From Deltaproteobacteria bacterium (lineage in GTDB: Bacteria > Desulfobacterota > Binatia > Binatales > Binataceae), in assembly GCA_003135135.1 (NCBI GenBank), contig PLDK01000047.1, positions 48,755-97,489 of the forward strand: a stretch of DNA of 48,735 nucleotides. The letters are read 5' to 3'. A program made the translations under genes and the position numbers. The notes below the pieces were generated by a model. It did no database searches, was not told where the DNA came from, and saw nothing but the letters and a program-made list of their open reading frames with translations. Positions 25,433 through 34,088 of the stretch are shown here, piece after piece (position 1 is the first letter of the stretch; each line of letters opens with the position of its first letter).

Positions 25433-26296
25433 TCATTCGAAGACGATCGTGCGGTTGTGGTGGAGCAGCACCTGCTTTTTGAGGTGAGCGCGCACGGCCT
25501 TCGCCAACACCATCACTTCGAGATCCTTGCCCTTGCGCGCGAGGTCGGCGACGGTGTCGCGATGCGTCATCGGCGTGGTGGCCTGGGCGATTATCGGGCC
25601 GGCGTCGAGCTCTTCGGTCACGTAGTGCGCGGTCGCGCCGATTAGCTTGACGCCGCGGTCGTGCGCCTGCTTGTGCGGCCGCTGGCCGGCGAACGCGGGC
25701 AGGAAGCTGTGGTGAATGTTGACGATCGGCTTGTTCCAGGCGCGAAGAAATTCGCCCGACAGCACCTGCATGTAGCGCGCGAGGACGACGGTGTCCGCGC
25801 GGAGCTCGCCAAGATGCTTCAGGAGTGCGGCTTCAGACTCCGATTTGCGATCCTTCGCGACCGCGATCACCGTGAAGGGCGCTTCGAACGGGCGCGCGAG
25901 CGGTTCGAGGTCGGGATGATTGCTGACCACGCCGACCACGTCGCCGTCGAGTTCGCCGAAACGATGGCGGCTCAGAAGATCCATCATGCAGTGCGGCAGC
26001 CGCGAAACCATGATGACAATCCTGTCCCGCTTGGCGGCGTCGAAAAGCTGCCACTTGAGGCGCTCCCACGGCAGCAGCGACGGCATCGACGCGTCGAGGT
26101 CCTTTAACAGCTCGCTGACGGGCCGTCGCAGGCTTTCGAAGTGGATGCGCCAGAAGAAGTGGCCGTCCTCGTCATCGGAGTACTGGTCGGAGGTGATAAT
26201 ATTGCATCCGAGAGTGAACAGGTGGGTGGCGACACGGGCTATGATGCCGGGGCGGTCGACGCATGAGATGAGGAGAGTAGCTTTGCCTTCGGCCAT
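25433..26296 (-). CDS. purU: Formyltetrahydrofolate deformylase
   Basis: 287 residues. PurU hydrolyses 10-formyl-THF to THF and formate, balancing one-carbon pools and supplying formate for purine synthesis. An N-terminal ACT domain (about 5-85, ISCVDRPGIIARVATHLFTL), the likely glycine/methionine sensor, precedes a formyltransferase-like domain. Catalytic residues are in VNIHHSFLPAFAG (the His of the family's Asn-His-Asp triad) and TEELDAGPIIAQ (Asp). The start has ggag about nine bases upstream. It is transcribed divergently from rsmI, sharing a 52-base AT-rich gap. Confidence 0.94.
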   Translation of the reverse strand: MAEGKATLLISCVDRPGIIARVATHLFTLGCNIITSDQYSDDEDGHFFWRIHFESLRRPVSELLKDLDASMPSLLPWERLKWQLFDAAKRDRIVIMVSRLPHCMMDLLSRHRFGELDGDVVGVVSNHPDLEPLARPFEAPFTVIAVAKDRKSESEAALLKHLGELRADTVVLARYMQVLSGEFLRAWNKPIVNIHHSFLPAFAGQRPHKQAHDRGVKLIGATAHYVTEELDAGPIIAQATTPMTHRDTVADLARKGKDLEVMVLAKAVRAHLKKQVLLHHNRTIVFE

Positions 26297-26348
26297 GCCG
26301 ATTACTCCGGGGGCGAATAATAGCTTTGGATTCTAATGTCGAATTGTA

Positions 26349-27248
26349 ATGTCCACGCGCGCAAATAAACAAACCGACGCTGGCGGAATTTTGTACGTTG
26401 TCGCGACGCCGATCGGCAATCCGGGCGACATCTCCGCGCGCGCAATTCGCACCCTCGAGGAGGTCAGCCTGATCGCATGCGAGGACACGCGGCGAACCGG
26501 GCAGATGCTCGCGCGTCATCAGATTCACACGCCCACCGTCAGCCATTTCGAGCATAACGAGGAGCGGCGCGTGCCGGAGCTGATCGCGAGGCTGAAGGCG
26601 GGAGAAAAAATCGCGCTGGTCACCGATGCGGGCACGCCGGCGATTTCGGATCCGGGCTTTCGACTGGTGCGGGCGGCGTGGGAGGCAAACGTGCGCGTGA
26701 TGGCGGTGCCGGGAGCGTCGGCGGCAATCGCGGCGCTGTCGATTGCCGGAATCCCGACCGACAGGTTCACCTTCGAGGGATTTATTCCGGCGCGCGACGC
26801 GGCGCGGCGCAGCCGGCTGGAAGAACTCCGCCGCGAGCCGCGCACGATGGTTTTCTACGAGGCTGCGCGCCGGCTGGCCGATACGCTGGCCGAGATGGCG
26901 GCCGCATTCGGACAGTCGCGGGATGCGGCGGTGGTGAGCGAAATCACCAAGACTTACGAGAAAACTGCGCGCGGGACGCTGGTCGAGCTGGAACGACATT
27001 TTCGCGCGACGCCCGCGCTTGGAGAGATCACGATCATCGTCGCAGGCGCGCCCGATACGCCGAGCATCGCCGGCGCGGACGCGGTGTCGGTCACCCTTAA
27101 CCTGGGTGAAGCGCTCGAAGTTTTGCGTGAGGCGGGACTTGGGCTCAAGCAGGCGAGCGCGGTGGTCGCGCGGTTGACGGGAAGGGGGCGTCGCGAAGTG
27201 TACCAGAATGCGCTCAAGTCGCGTTCTGGCGACTCCAGTGACGACTGA
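26349..27248 (+). CDS. rsmI: 16S rRNA (cytidine-1402 2'-O)-methyltransferase
   Basis: 299 residues of the tetrapyrrole-methylase-like SAM superfamily. RsmI methylates the ribose of C1402 in 16S rRNA to tune decoding. The N-terminal LYVVATPIGNPGDISARA, IACEDTRRTGQML, ALVTDAGTPAISDPG and VPGASAAIAAL blocks are all diagnostic. The C-terminal section has the usual helix-rich extension (TGRGRREVYQNAL). It is divergent from purU. Directly downstream the sequence changes to a less GC-rich accessory patch. Confidence 0.94.
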   Translation: MSTRANKQTDAGGILYVVATPIGNPGDISARAIRTLEEVSLIACEDTRRTGQMLARHQIHTPTVSHFEHNEERRVPELIARLKAGEKIALVTDAGTPAISDPGFRLVRAAWEANVRVMAVPGASAAIAALSIAGIPTDRFTFEGFIPARDAARRSRLEELRREPRTMVFYEAARRLADTLAEMAAAFGQSRDAAVVSEITKTYEKTARGTLVELERHFRATPALGEITIIVAGAPDTPSIAGADAVSVTLNLGEALEVLREAGLGLKQASAVVARLTGRGRREVYQNALKSRSGDSSDD

Positions 27249-27342
27249 CCGGTGGACAGCATGCGATGCCCGCGCGTGACAGTCGGTCTGCGATGTCGTA
27301 ACCTTGCGGGTTGCTACACCGCCGTTGGAGAGGTCGTTGGAA

Positions 27343-27711
27343 ATGGATGAGCCGCCCCACCTCAAAGCCGATGCTGTCTGCCGATGCTTGTTCCTTTTCG
27401 CGCAACGGATTTTTCGTGAGGCGCGACAGGCCACCAAGGATCGACTAATCGTATCGGCGGCGGAACCGGTCTTCACCCGGCTGGAGCGAGGCACGCCACT
27501 TAGCGCAGCGGAGGTCTGTGCGATGCCGCCAGAGCAGCGGCGCATCGTCCAAGAAATTCTCTCACAGTACATCATATTTTTTACGAGCTTCGCCGACCTG
27601 AAGTTTCCGCTTGGATTTTTGAGCGGCTCATCAGCCGACGAACTCGGACCCGCAGTGCTCGCATATATTTGCGAGCATCGTTGGCCGTTTCCACAGCTAC
27701 TGCCACAGTGA
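27343..27711 (+). CDS. Hypothetical protein in the accessory patch
   Basis: 122 residues from the ATG at 27343, with ggagagg about ten bases upstream; a TTG at 27304 would give 135. I do not recognise it. Visible features are a helical N-terminal half with two cysteines close together (AVCRCLFLFAQRIFREARQ), a central SAAEVCAMPPEQRRIVQEIL segment, an aromatic stretch YIIFFTSFADLKFPLGFL, and a short C-terminus. There is no signal peptide. It sits upstream of two phage-morphogenesis-like genes in the same orientation and may have arrived with them. Being a real gene is likely but unproven. Confidence 0.45.
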   Translation: MDEPPHLKADAVCRCLFLFAQRIFREARQATKDRLIVSAAEPVFTRLERGTPLSAAEVCAMPPEQRRIVQEILSQYIIFFTSFADLKFPLGFLSGSSADELGPAVLAYICEHRWPFPQLLPQ

Positions 27712-27838
27712 CGCGGACGGTGACATTATGCTGACGAAGCAAGGGCCAGAAGGAGGAATCCCGCTCATTTTGCAGCGCGCGAAGCCGTAGGATGGCTCTG
27801 GCTTTCTGCGTGTTCGCCAGTGAGCGATAAAAACCATC

Positions 27839-28324
27839 ATGGCACGGCTCTTTTGCGCACAATGCGGGAACCGGTTGTCGATTTCGGCGCGGCTTTTCAA
27901 CTCGCTATTCCTTAAAATCAGCCGGTGCTCGGGCTGTTATCTCGATGAGCAGCGGAAGCGGCATGCGGAGCGCATCTGGGCCAACTTCAAGGCGTGTGAA
28001 GTAGAATTTGCCCGTCAGCACGCCGGCGAAAAGATACGCGCAGCAGCTATTGGCACCATAGAGGGCCTGCGCGCGACAGTGGTTGAGGCGATTGAATCGG
28101 AATGGGATGCAGTGCGTTTACGAGATGAACTCATTGCGCGATTTGGATATCCCGAGAAACGCGCTATGCTCATCGCTGGAACGGAACTAGGCAACGCATT
28201 CAAACCAGCCAGCCGCGACCTCGATTCCTCAAGATTTGTTGAACCGGAGCTAAGAAACGCGGTAAGAAAGCGCGCCTATGACCTTTATACGGCTAGACCT
28301 CCGGCATTAGCACGCGGCGGGTGA
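27839..28324 (+). CDS. Zinc-ribbon protein with SPP1 gp7-like head-morphogenesis segment
   Basis: 161 residues. The N-terminus holds a four-cysteine ribbon (Cys6, Cys9 in FCAQCGN; Cys30, Cys33 in RCSGCYL). After a charged helix, residues about 75-120 read GLRATVVEAIESEWDAVRLR then ELIARFGYPEKRAMLIAGTE. This resembles the helix-turn segment before the RA-x-x-I-A-x-T-E motif of phage head-morphogenesis (SPP1 gp7 / Mu F) proteins. The C-terminus ends soon after, so the domain is incomplete. A zinc ribbon fused to this segment is unusual. It precedes the Mu gpF-like gene by 34 bases. Assignment rests on a short motif and could be coincidental. Confidence 0.45.
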   Translation: MARLFCAQCGNRLSISARLFNSLFLKISRCSGCYLDEQRKRHAERIWANFKACEVEFARQHAGEKIRAAAIGTIEGLRATVVEAIESEWDAVRLRDELIARFGYPEKRAMLIAGTELGNAFKPASRDLDSSRFVEPELRNAVRKRAYDLYTARPPALARGG

Positions 28325-28358
28325 GCCGCGCCTTAGCTAGCTCAATGAGGAGATTACG

Positions 28359-28985
28359 GTGGCCTTTGACCTCTTCGATGAGATGCGGCACGCACTGCGG
28401 CGCGCTTGCGAGAACGGCACCGCTTTCGAGGATGTCCAGAAAAAACTCCGGCCTTCGCTGCGCCAGCTTGCTTGGTGGGTGGATGAGGCGACTGTTTGGA
28501 ATGTCGAGACGCACCGGAAAAACAAGGCTCACCCCGGCGCTGAATTCTTGGAGGTCATTTACAGTACCTATCTAGGGGTGTGGACGGGCGCTAAGAATCT
28601 TGAGCAGAGCCGCCGCGTGCAGCGGCTGATGCCGCTGCTCCGCTACGCGGCATACGGATGTGATCGCCACGCGGCTTGGGATAATCTCGTGCTCGCTGTG
28701 GATGACGGCTGGTGGGAGATTCACTTTCCGCCAAACGGCTGGTTTTGCACCTGTCTGGCAGATTCCTTAAGCCATGCTGATCTTGAGCGCTACAACTATA
28801 GGGTTGGTGTCGCGCCTCCGGTCAGGATGGTCAGTGCGACGAGTCCGATTAACAACGCGCCAATCGAGTTACCCGAAGACGTGGAGTTCGGATTCGTGGG
28901 TCCCCCAACCGTAGCCCGTGCCGACGCATTGTTGCGTCTTTGGCTCCAAAACCCACGCATTGCCGCAACAAGCGAATTACGTTGA
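28359..28985 (+). CDS. Mu gpF-like phage minor head / head-morphogenesis protein
   Basis: 208 residues from a GTG with a strong gaggag upstream. The order of motifs follows the phage Mu F-like family: an N-terminal helix, NGTAFEDVQKKLRPSLRQLAWW, then a segment where family members read R-T-N-x-x-x-A-Y-x-A-G-R (here STYLGVWTGAKN), LMPLLRYAAYG, RHAAWDNLVLAVDDGWWEIH and finally the near-invariant PPNGWFCTC. GpF helps to assemble the capsid. The family's first 50-60 residues are missing, and no terminase, portal, protease or tail genes are nearby. It is therefore an isolated remnant or a domesticated gene, not part of a prophage in this window. Its frame is intact and codon usage is less GC-biased than neighbours. 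Confidence 0.68.
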   Translation: MAFDLFDEMRHALRRACENGTAFEDVQKKLRPSLRQLAWWVDEATVWNVETHRKNKAHPGAEFLEVIYSTYLGVWTGAKNLEQSRRVQRLMPLLRYAAYGCDRHAAWDNLVLAVDDGWWEIHFPPNGWFCTCLADSLSHADLERYNYRVGVAPPVRMVSATSPINNAPIELPEDVEFGFVGPPTVARADALLRLWLQNPRIAATSELR

Positions 28986-29098
28986 ACCGCTAGGAGAAAC
29001 TATTTCCCGGTTCAGGCACAGTGCGCATATCATTGCCTATCCCCGCGCTTGCAGTCGCATCGAGGGTGCGGTTCAATGAAGCGAGGAGCGGAGTGGGG

Positions 29099-29617
29099 AT
29101 GGCGATGAGGACTAAAGCCCGGGATATGGCTGGTCAGGCCGCATCGGGCGGCGCGAGCAGTCCAGTTGCGGTGCTGGTGATCCATGGACCCAACCTGAAT
29201 CTGCTCGGCGAACGCGAGCCGGAAATTTACGGCCGAACCCGCCTCGCTGATATCGACAAGGAACTGAAGCGACTGGGACGCGAACTCGAGATGAAGGTTG
29301 AGACGTTTCAGTCGAACAGCGAAGGTGGAATCGTCGATCGAATTCAGAAAGCGCGCGGCAAGTGCGAGGTGCTGATCCTCAATCCCGGCGCATACACGCA
29401 CACCAGCGTTGCGATTCGCGACGCGATACAGGCCGTGAACATTCCGGTAATCGAAGTGCATCTGTCCAACGTGTATCGGCGCGAGCCGTTTCGGCATCAT
29501 TCGACGATTGCGGACATCGCGCACGGTCGAATCATGGGATTTGGCGCCGAGAGCTATAGCCTGGCGCTCAGAGCCGCGCGCACGATGGCCGAGGAGTCGC
29601 GCCGCCGGAGCGGATGA
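29099..29617 (+). CDS. aroQ: Type II 3-dehydroquinate dehydratase
   Basis: 172 residues from the ATG at 29099, behind a purine-rich ggagcggagtgggg; GTG at 29021 or ATG at 29105 and 29126 are alternatives, since family proteins begin near the [21 protein letters not shown] block (about residue 25 here). The enzyme removes water from 3-dehydroquinate in the shikimate pathway. The catalytic Tyr is in PEIYGRT, with NPGAYTHTS (family substrate-binding loop), EVHLSN and the His in [15 protein letters not shown] short N-terminal extension of about 24 residues is unusual. The stop overlaps an upstream ATG of the accB frame, so the genes form an operon with accB and accC, a frequent aroQ-accBC arrangement. 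Confidence 0.92.
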   Translation: MAMRTKARDMAGQAASGGASSPVAVLVIHGPNLNLLGEREPEIYGRTRLADIDKELKRLGRELEMKVETFQSNSEGGIVDRIQKARGKCEVLILNPGAYTHTSVAIRDAIQAVNIPVIEVHLSNVYRREPFRHHSTIADIAHGRIMGFGAESYSLALRAARTMAEESRRRSG

Positions 29618-29682
29618 ACGCGATGCCGGGCAACGATCACGCGCGCAGGCGAGTCGCCGTTGCGGGAAGACACGGAGAGCAG

Positions 29683-30180
29683 ATGGAAGTACGCGAGCTA
29701 AAAACCTTGCTGGTCCTGATGCGGGATTACGGGCTGGTCGAACTCGAGATAGAGGACAAGAAGGGCAAGGTGCGGCTGGTCCGCGGCGGCGGGCGCGCGT
29801 CGCTGGACGCGGCCGAGGCGGGTTCGCTGCCGCATCTGGCGGTGCGCACGGCCTCGCCGCTCAAGATGGCGACGAGGCACGTGGAGGCGACCGAAGAGGA
29901 AGGCTCGAAGGCGGCAGGCCGAATCGAACTGGCGCCGAATCAGAAACTGATCGAAAGCCCGATGGTGGGTACGTTTTACCGGGCCGGCTCGCCGGACGCG
30001 GCGCCATTCGTCGAGGAAGGGTCGTCGGTGCGCAAGGGGCAGCCGCTGTGCATAATCGAGGCGATGAAGATGATGAACGAGATCGAATCGCCGGCCGCGG
30101 GGCGGGTGATAAGAATCATCGCCGAGAATGGGAATCCTATCGAGTACGGTCAACCGCTGATGATCATCGAAGTGGTTTGA
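29683..30180 (+). CDS. accB: Biotin carboxyl carrier protein of acetyl-CoA carboxylase
   Basis: 165 residues from the ATG at 29683, chosen because [20 protein letters not shown] matches the family N-terminus; an in-frame ATG at 29614 overlapping the aroQ stop would add 23 residues. AccB carries the biotin that shuttles carboxyl groups from AccC to AccA/D to make malonyl-CoA. The biotinyl domain occupies about 88-165, with Lys129 in [11 protein letters not shown] as the attachment site. Between the N-terminal helix and this domain is a Pro/Ala/Glu linker. Confidence 0.93.
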   Translation: MEVRELKTLLVLMRDYGLVELEIEDKKGKVRLVRGGGRASLDAAEAGSLPHLAVRTASPLKMATRHVEATEEEGSKAAGRIELAPNQKLIESPMVGTFYRAGSPDAAPFVEEGSSVRKGQPLCIIEAMKMMNEIESPAAGRVIRIIAENGNPIEYGQPLMIIEVV

Positions 30181-30199
30181 GAAGGCGGAGCGCTCGCCG

Positions 30200-31585
30200 A
30201 TGTTCAAAAAACTGCTGGTCGCAAATCGCGGGACAATCGCCATCCGGATAATCCGCGCATGCCGCGAGCTGGGGATTTCGACGGTGGCGGTTTATTCGAC
30301 GGCGGACAAGAACGCGCTGCACGTGCGGATGGCGGACGAGTCGGTATGCATCGGCCCGCCGGCGGCTGAAGACAGCTACATGAACATCCCGGCGATTCTG
30401 AGCGCGGCCACGACCTTCGGCGCCGACGCAGTGCATCCAGGCTACGGCTTTCTGTCCGAGAACGGCGACTTCGCGGAGGCGTGCCAGCGCTCGGGACTGA
30501 ATTTCGTGGGTCCGCGGGCGCGTCATATCAGGTTGATGGGCGACAAGCCGCGGGCGCGGCGGATCATGAGCCGCGCGGGTGTGCCTGTCCTGCCGGGCAG
30601 CGAGGGCACGGGAGTCACCGAGTTGCGGGAGGCGCAAGCGGACGCGAAACGGCTGGGCTACCCGGTGCTGATCAAGGCGGCAGCGGGCGGCGGCGGCAAG
30701 GGGATGCGAGTCGCTCGCGATGGAACAGAGCTGACGCGCCTGTTTCCGCTGGCGCAGGGGGAATCCGAGGCGTCGTTCAACTCGCGCAAGATGTACCTGG
30801 AGAAATACCTCAAGGACGTGCGTCACGTCGAGTTTCAGATTCTTGCCGACTTGCACCACAACGCGATTCACCTTGGCGAGCGCGACTGCTCGATTCAGCG
30901 CCGTCATCAGAAGCTGATCGAGGAATCGCCGTGCCCGATTCTGACCGCGCGGCTGCGCGAAAAGATGGGCAAGGCGGCGCTGCGCGCGGCCGCGGTGGTC
31001 GGCTATTCGAACGTCGGCACGGTGGAATTTCTGCTGGCGGGCAGCGGCGTGTTTTATTTTATAGAGATGAACACCCGGATCCAGGTCGAGCACGGCGTGA
31101 CTGAGATGGTCACGGGCGTTGACCTGGTGAAGGAGAGCATCCTGATGGCGATGGGCGAGAGGCTTGGGCTCAAGCAGCGGCAGGTGAAGTTCGATGGGGC
31201 GTCGATGGAGTTTCGCATCTATGCCGAAGATCCGGAACGTCATATTCCCTCGCCGGGCGTCGTCACGAATCACCATCCGCCGGGCGGACTGGGGGTGCGC
31301 GTCGAGACGGCGCTGTACGACGGGTATCGCGTGCCGGTGCAGTACGATCCGCTGATCGCAAAGCTGATCGTGCATGCCGAGACGCGCCCCGAAGTGATCG
31401 CGCGGGCCAAGGCGGCGCTGCGTGAGTATGTAATCGACGGCATCAAGACCAACATCCCGCTGCATCTGAAGATTCTGCACGATCCGGATTTCAATCGCGG
31501 CGAATTCTCGACCGATTTTCTAAGCCGCTATGAACCGGCCCAGCCCGAAGCCGCGCACCCCGCGCCGGTAAGCAAGGCCTCTTGA
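30200..31585 (+). CDS. accC: Acetyl-CoA carboxylase, biotin carboxylase subunit
   Basis: 461 residues. AccC carboxylates biotin on AccB using bicarbonate and ATP. The N-terminal KKLLVANRGTIAIRIIRACR and VHPGYGFLSENGDFA define the biotin-carboxylase fold. The ATP-grasp glycine-rich loop KAAAGGGGKGMRVARD and the catalytic region ERDCSIQRRHQKLIEESPCP are intact, as is EMNTRIQVEHGVTEMVTG. It follows accB by 19 bases. The genes for the carboxyltransferase (accA, accD) are not in the window. Confidence 0.95.
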   Translation: MFKKLLVANRGTIAIRIIRACRELGISTVAVYSTADKNALHVRMADESVCIGPPAAEDSYMNIPAILSAATTFGADAVHPGYGFLSENGDFAEACQRSGLNFVGPRARHIRLMGDKPRARRIMSRAGVPVLPGSEGTGVTELREAQADAKRLGYPVLIKAAAGGGGKGMRVARDGTELTRLFPLAQGESEASFNSRKMYLEKYLKDVRHVEFQILADLHHNAIHLGERDCSIQRRHQKLIEESPCPILTARLREKMGKAALRAAAVVGYSNVGTVEFLLAGSGVFYFIEMNTRIQVEHGVTEMVTGVDLVKESILMAMGERLGLKQRQVKFDGASMEFRIYAEDPERHIPSPGVVTNHHPPGGLGVRVETALYDGYRVPVQYDPLIAKLIVHAETRPEVIARAKAALREYVIDGIKTNIPLHLKILHDPDFNRGEFSTDFLSRYEPAQPEAAHPAPVSKAS

Positions 31586-31632
31586 CCGCAACGCTCCGCG
31601 CCATGCTTGATGGAGTCCAATGGAGAGGCGCC

Positions 31633-32709
31633 GTGCCTCGGCCCATGAGTCAAATGACGAACTTGAAAAAAATAAAATTAGCATTCCTTGCACTGATGAT
31701 CGGGTTGATTGCGAGCGTGCCGGCTGCGGCGCAGGAGGGCATGAATCCGCTGATTCCCGGCGGCAACAGCGCGCCTCCGGGGCGCGCGCCGAAAGCAGTG
31801 GTCGCCAATTCGCTGTACGATTTCGGCACCGCGCTCGAAGGCACGATGGTCAGTCACACCTTCACGATCAAAAACATCGGCCAGGGCTATCTGGACATTC
31901 GCGGCGTGAAGACCTCATGCGGATGCACGACGGGAAATCCCTCGAAGATGCATGTCGCGCCCGGCGACGACAGCGAAATCGCCGTCTCGTTCGACACGCA
32001 CTTTCAGAAGGGTCACCAGGTGCGCACCATCACCGCGGCCACCAACGATCCCGGCAATCCGCAGGTCACAATGACGATGCAGGGGATCGTCAAGAAACAG
32101 GTCGAGGCGCAGCCGGGCGAAATCTCATTTGGCAACGTGAAGAAGGGGACCGAATACACCAGGGAGCTGGTGGTCAACGATCTCAATCCGGGGCGCGGGC
32201 CGTTCCAGGTCGGTCCGGTGAGCAACTCGAATTCTTCGATCAAGGTCGTGCAGGAAAAGCGTCCCGACGGCAAGCCGGGCGCGCTGCTCAAAGTCTCGCT
32301 GCTCAAGACGATGCCGATGGGGCCGTTCGACGACTCGATCAAGATCACGACCAATCGGGTGCCGTTGCAGGTTGACGTGTTCGGAGCCGTGACGGGAGAT
32401 TTGAATGTCGATCCGGCGCAGGTTTCGTTCGGTCTGGTTCCGCGCGGCCAGGACGTCGTGAGAATTTTCAAGCTGAGCAATCAGGGTCCCCATCCGGTAA
32501 AGGTACTCGAGGTGGCGAGCAGCAGCCCTGCCGTTGCCGCGACTGCGGAGCCGGTCACGCCGGGCAAGGAATACAAGGTCACGGTCACGCTCAAGCACGG
32601 CACACCCGACGGGCAACTGCGTGGGGATTTGACGATAAAGACGGACGACCCGGATCAGGCGACGCTGAAAGTACCGTTTTACGCGATCGTGGGGCAGTTC
32701 AAGACCTGA
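31633..32709 (+). CDS. Exported DUF1573 repeat protein
   Basis: 358 residues. The start is set at the GTG 31633, which has ggagagg at 31621-31627; ATG codons at 31645 and 31654 are alternatives, giving the same signal peptide (LAFLALMIGLIASVPAAAQ). The mature protein has three Ig-like DUF1573 modules. The first is the best: YDFGTALEGTMVSHTFTIKN, then VKTSCGCTTG and the AVSFDTHFQKGHQ strand. The others begin at GEISFGNVKKGTEYTRELVV and QVSFGLVPRGQDVVRIFKLS. Such proteins are periplasmic or surface-exposed and of unknown function. Its frame opens at 31582, overlapping accC, so it may be read from the acc operon. Confidence 0.78.
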   Translation: MPRPMSQMTNLKKIKLAFLALMIGLIASVPAAAQEGMNPLIPGGNSAPPGRAPKAVVANSLYDFGTALEGTMVSHTFTIKNIGQGYLDIRGVKTSCGCTTGNPSKMHVAPGDDSEIAVSFDTHFQKGHQVRTITAATNDPGNPQVTMTMQGIVKKQVEAQPGEISFGNVKKGTEYTRELVVNDLNPGRGPFQVGPVSNSNSSIKVVQEKRPDGKPGALLKVSLLKTMPMGPFDDSIKITTNRVPLQVDVFGAVTGDLNVDPAQVSFGLVPRGQDVVRIFKLSNQGPHPVKVLEVASSSPAVAATAEPVTPGKEYKVTVTLKHGTPDGQLRGDLTIKTDDPDQATLKVPFYAIVGQFKT

Positions 32710-32744
32710 TCGAGATTCGACGCGAACAGGGGAACTGGGCTGAA

Positions 32745-33641
32745 ATGGCTCGGCGCGAGAAATCGGGGATCATTGCCTGGTTGCTGGACCGGATGAGCGA
32801 TTGGGCCGTCGGTCTGCTCACCAAGCCCATCAAGAGTTACGCGCTCCACATCCCCAACGACATTGCCGCGCTCAAGCGTCACATTCGCAAGGGCGACGTC
32901 GTATTGGTGGAAGGAAACGAGCGCATCAGCGAATGCATCAAGTACCTGACGCAAAGCTCGTGGTCGCACTCGGCGTTGTACGTCGGTGACGAGCCGATTC
33001 GGCGCAATCCCGAGATGAAGGCGCCGCTGGTCGCGCAATTCGGCGAGGAAGCGAACTTCCTAGTGGTCGAGGCGATCGTGGAGGCGGGCGTGGTGCTCAC
33101 GCCGTTGGCCAAGTATCGCGACTTCAACATCCGCGTGTGCCGGCCGTTCAACCTGTCGGCGGCGGATCTGGCCGAGGTGATGGACGAGGCGATTCGCAGC
33201 GTGGGCGATACCTACGATCTGCGCAACGTAATCGATCTGGCGCGCTACTTTCTGCCGTTTACCCTGGTGCCCCCGCGCTTTCGCCGCCGGGCGCTGCAGT
33301 TCGGAAGCGGCGAGGCGACGCGCGCCATCTGTTCGAGCGTGATCGCGTCGTCGTTTAATCGCGTGAAGTTCCCGATTGTGCCGAACTACCAGCAGTTGCC
33401 GCCGCCGCCAGCGTCGCCCAAGCGCAAGCTGTGGCCGATAGGCTCGAAGACGACGGGCGCGTTGCAATACGGCACGCTCAGCATGGTCTCGCCGACGCTG
33501 ATCACGCCGCGCGATTTCGATCTGTCGCCCTATTTCGAGATCATCAAATTCAATATCATCGAGAACATGCGTTTCGACTATCACAAGATTTTGTGGGCCG
33601 ACGCCGCCGCGCCATCCGCGCCGGTGAAGAAAGGCGCGTGA
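32745..33641 (+). CDS. YiiX/YebB-like permuted papain-type cysteine hydrolase
   Basis: 298 residues. The N-terminal half shows GDVVLVEGNERISECIKYLT followed by SSWSHSALYVGD, the typical start of YiiX/YebB (C92, NlpC/P60-related) proteins with its histidine. The cysteine is in TRAICSSVIASSF, giving the permuted His-before-Cys order. These enzymes cleave amide bonds in lipids or peptidoglycan-like substrates. There is no signal peptide, though a hydrophobic helix near 13-28 may associate with membrane. It lies 35 bases after the DUF1573 gene, suggesting co-transcription. Confidence 0.75.
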   Translation: MARREKSGIIAWLLDRMSDWAVGLLTKPIKSYALHIPNDIAALKRHIRKGDVVLVEGNERISECIKYLTQSSWSHSALYVGDEPIRRNPEMKAPLVAQFGEEANFLVVEAIVEAGVVLTPLAKYRDFNIRVCRPFNLSAADLAEVMDEAIRSVGDTYDLRNVIDLARYFLPFTLVPPRFRRRALQFGSGEATRAICSSVIASSFNRVKFPIVPNYQQLPPPPASPKRKLWPIGSKTTGALQYGTLSMVSPTLITPRDFDLSPYFEIIKFNIIENMRFDYHKILWADAAAPSAPVKKGA

Positions 33642-33684
33642 GACGGCGGATACATCGGGGCGATCGCAAGCAGGAGAGGATCCA

Positions 33685-33966
33685 TTGAACGAAGAACAAG
33701 GGCACGCAGGCGGCCAGCGCGAACTTCTCGAGAAGACGATCGCGAAGATTCTGCATCGCCATTGCAATTTCGGATGGGCGAACTACTACGTCCCGAGCGA
33801 GAAGTTCCCGAGCCTCATCGAAGAGCTGGTCGAGGTGATGAGCCCGGGCGGGCAGGCTGGTCACGATGAATTGGTTCGATTTTTTCTTGGGCTTCAAGGC
33901 CTGCCGTCGATCCAGGAGCGGGTGGCGAAACTCGAGCAGGAATTTTCGGTGTACAAGCGCGGCTGA
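33685..33966 (+). CDS. Small protein of unknown function
   Basis: 93 residues from a TTG at 33685 preceded by a strong aggagagga. The sequence is mostly helical and charged, with a short FGWANYYVPSEKFPSLIEEL block in the middle and a C-terminal coiled-coil-like helix (SIQERVAKLEQEFSVYKRG). There is no signal peptide or known motif. It follows the YiiX-like gene by 43 bases, the likely end of the acc-linked run. The strong ribosome site with a TTG start supports a real gene expressed at a modest level. Confidence 0.6.
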   Translation: MNEEQGHAGGQRELLEKTIAKILHRHCNFGWANYYVPSEKFPSLIEELVEVMSPGGQAGHDELVRFFLGLQGLPSIQERVAKLEQEFSVYKRG

Positions 33967-34088
33967 GCCCGCGTCCTCAAAGCGATTGGTGCAGTTGGGC
34001 TTTTAGCGCCGTCAGTTCGGCGGCGTCGGCGGCCGCCGCTTCGACTGGTGGCCGCGCCGATTCGAAATTTCAGATGGAGGCGCCATCC

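Noticed and set aside
27581-27862. 93-codon minus-strand frame in the accessory patch
   Set aside because: Overlaps the 27343-27711 and 27839-28324 genes and has no recognisable motif.
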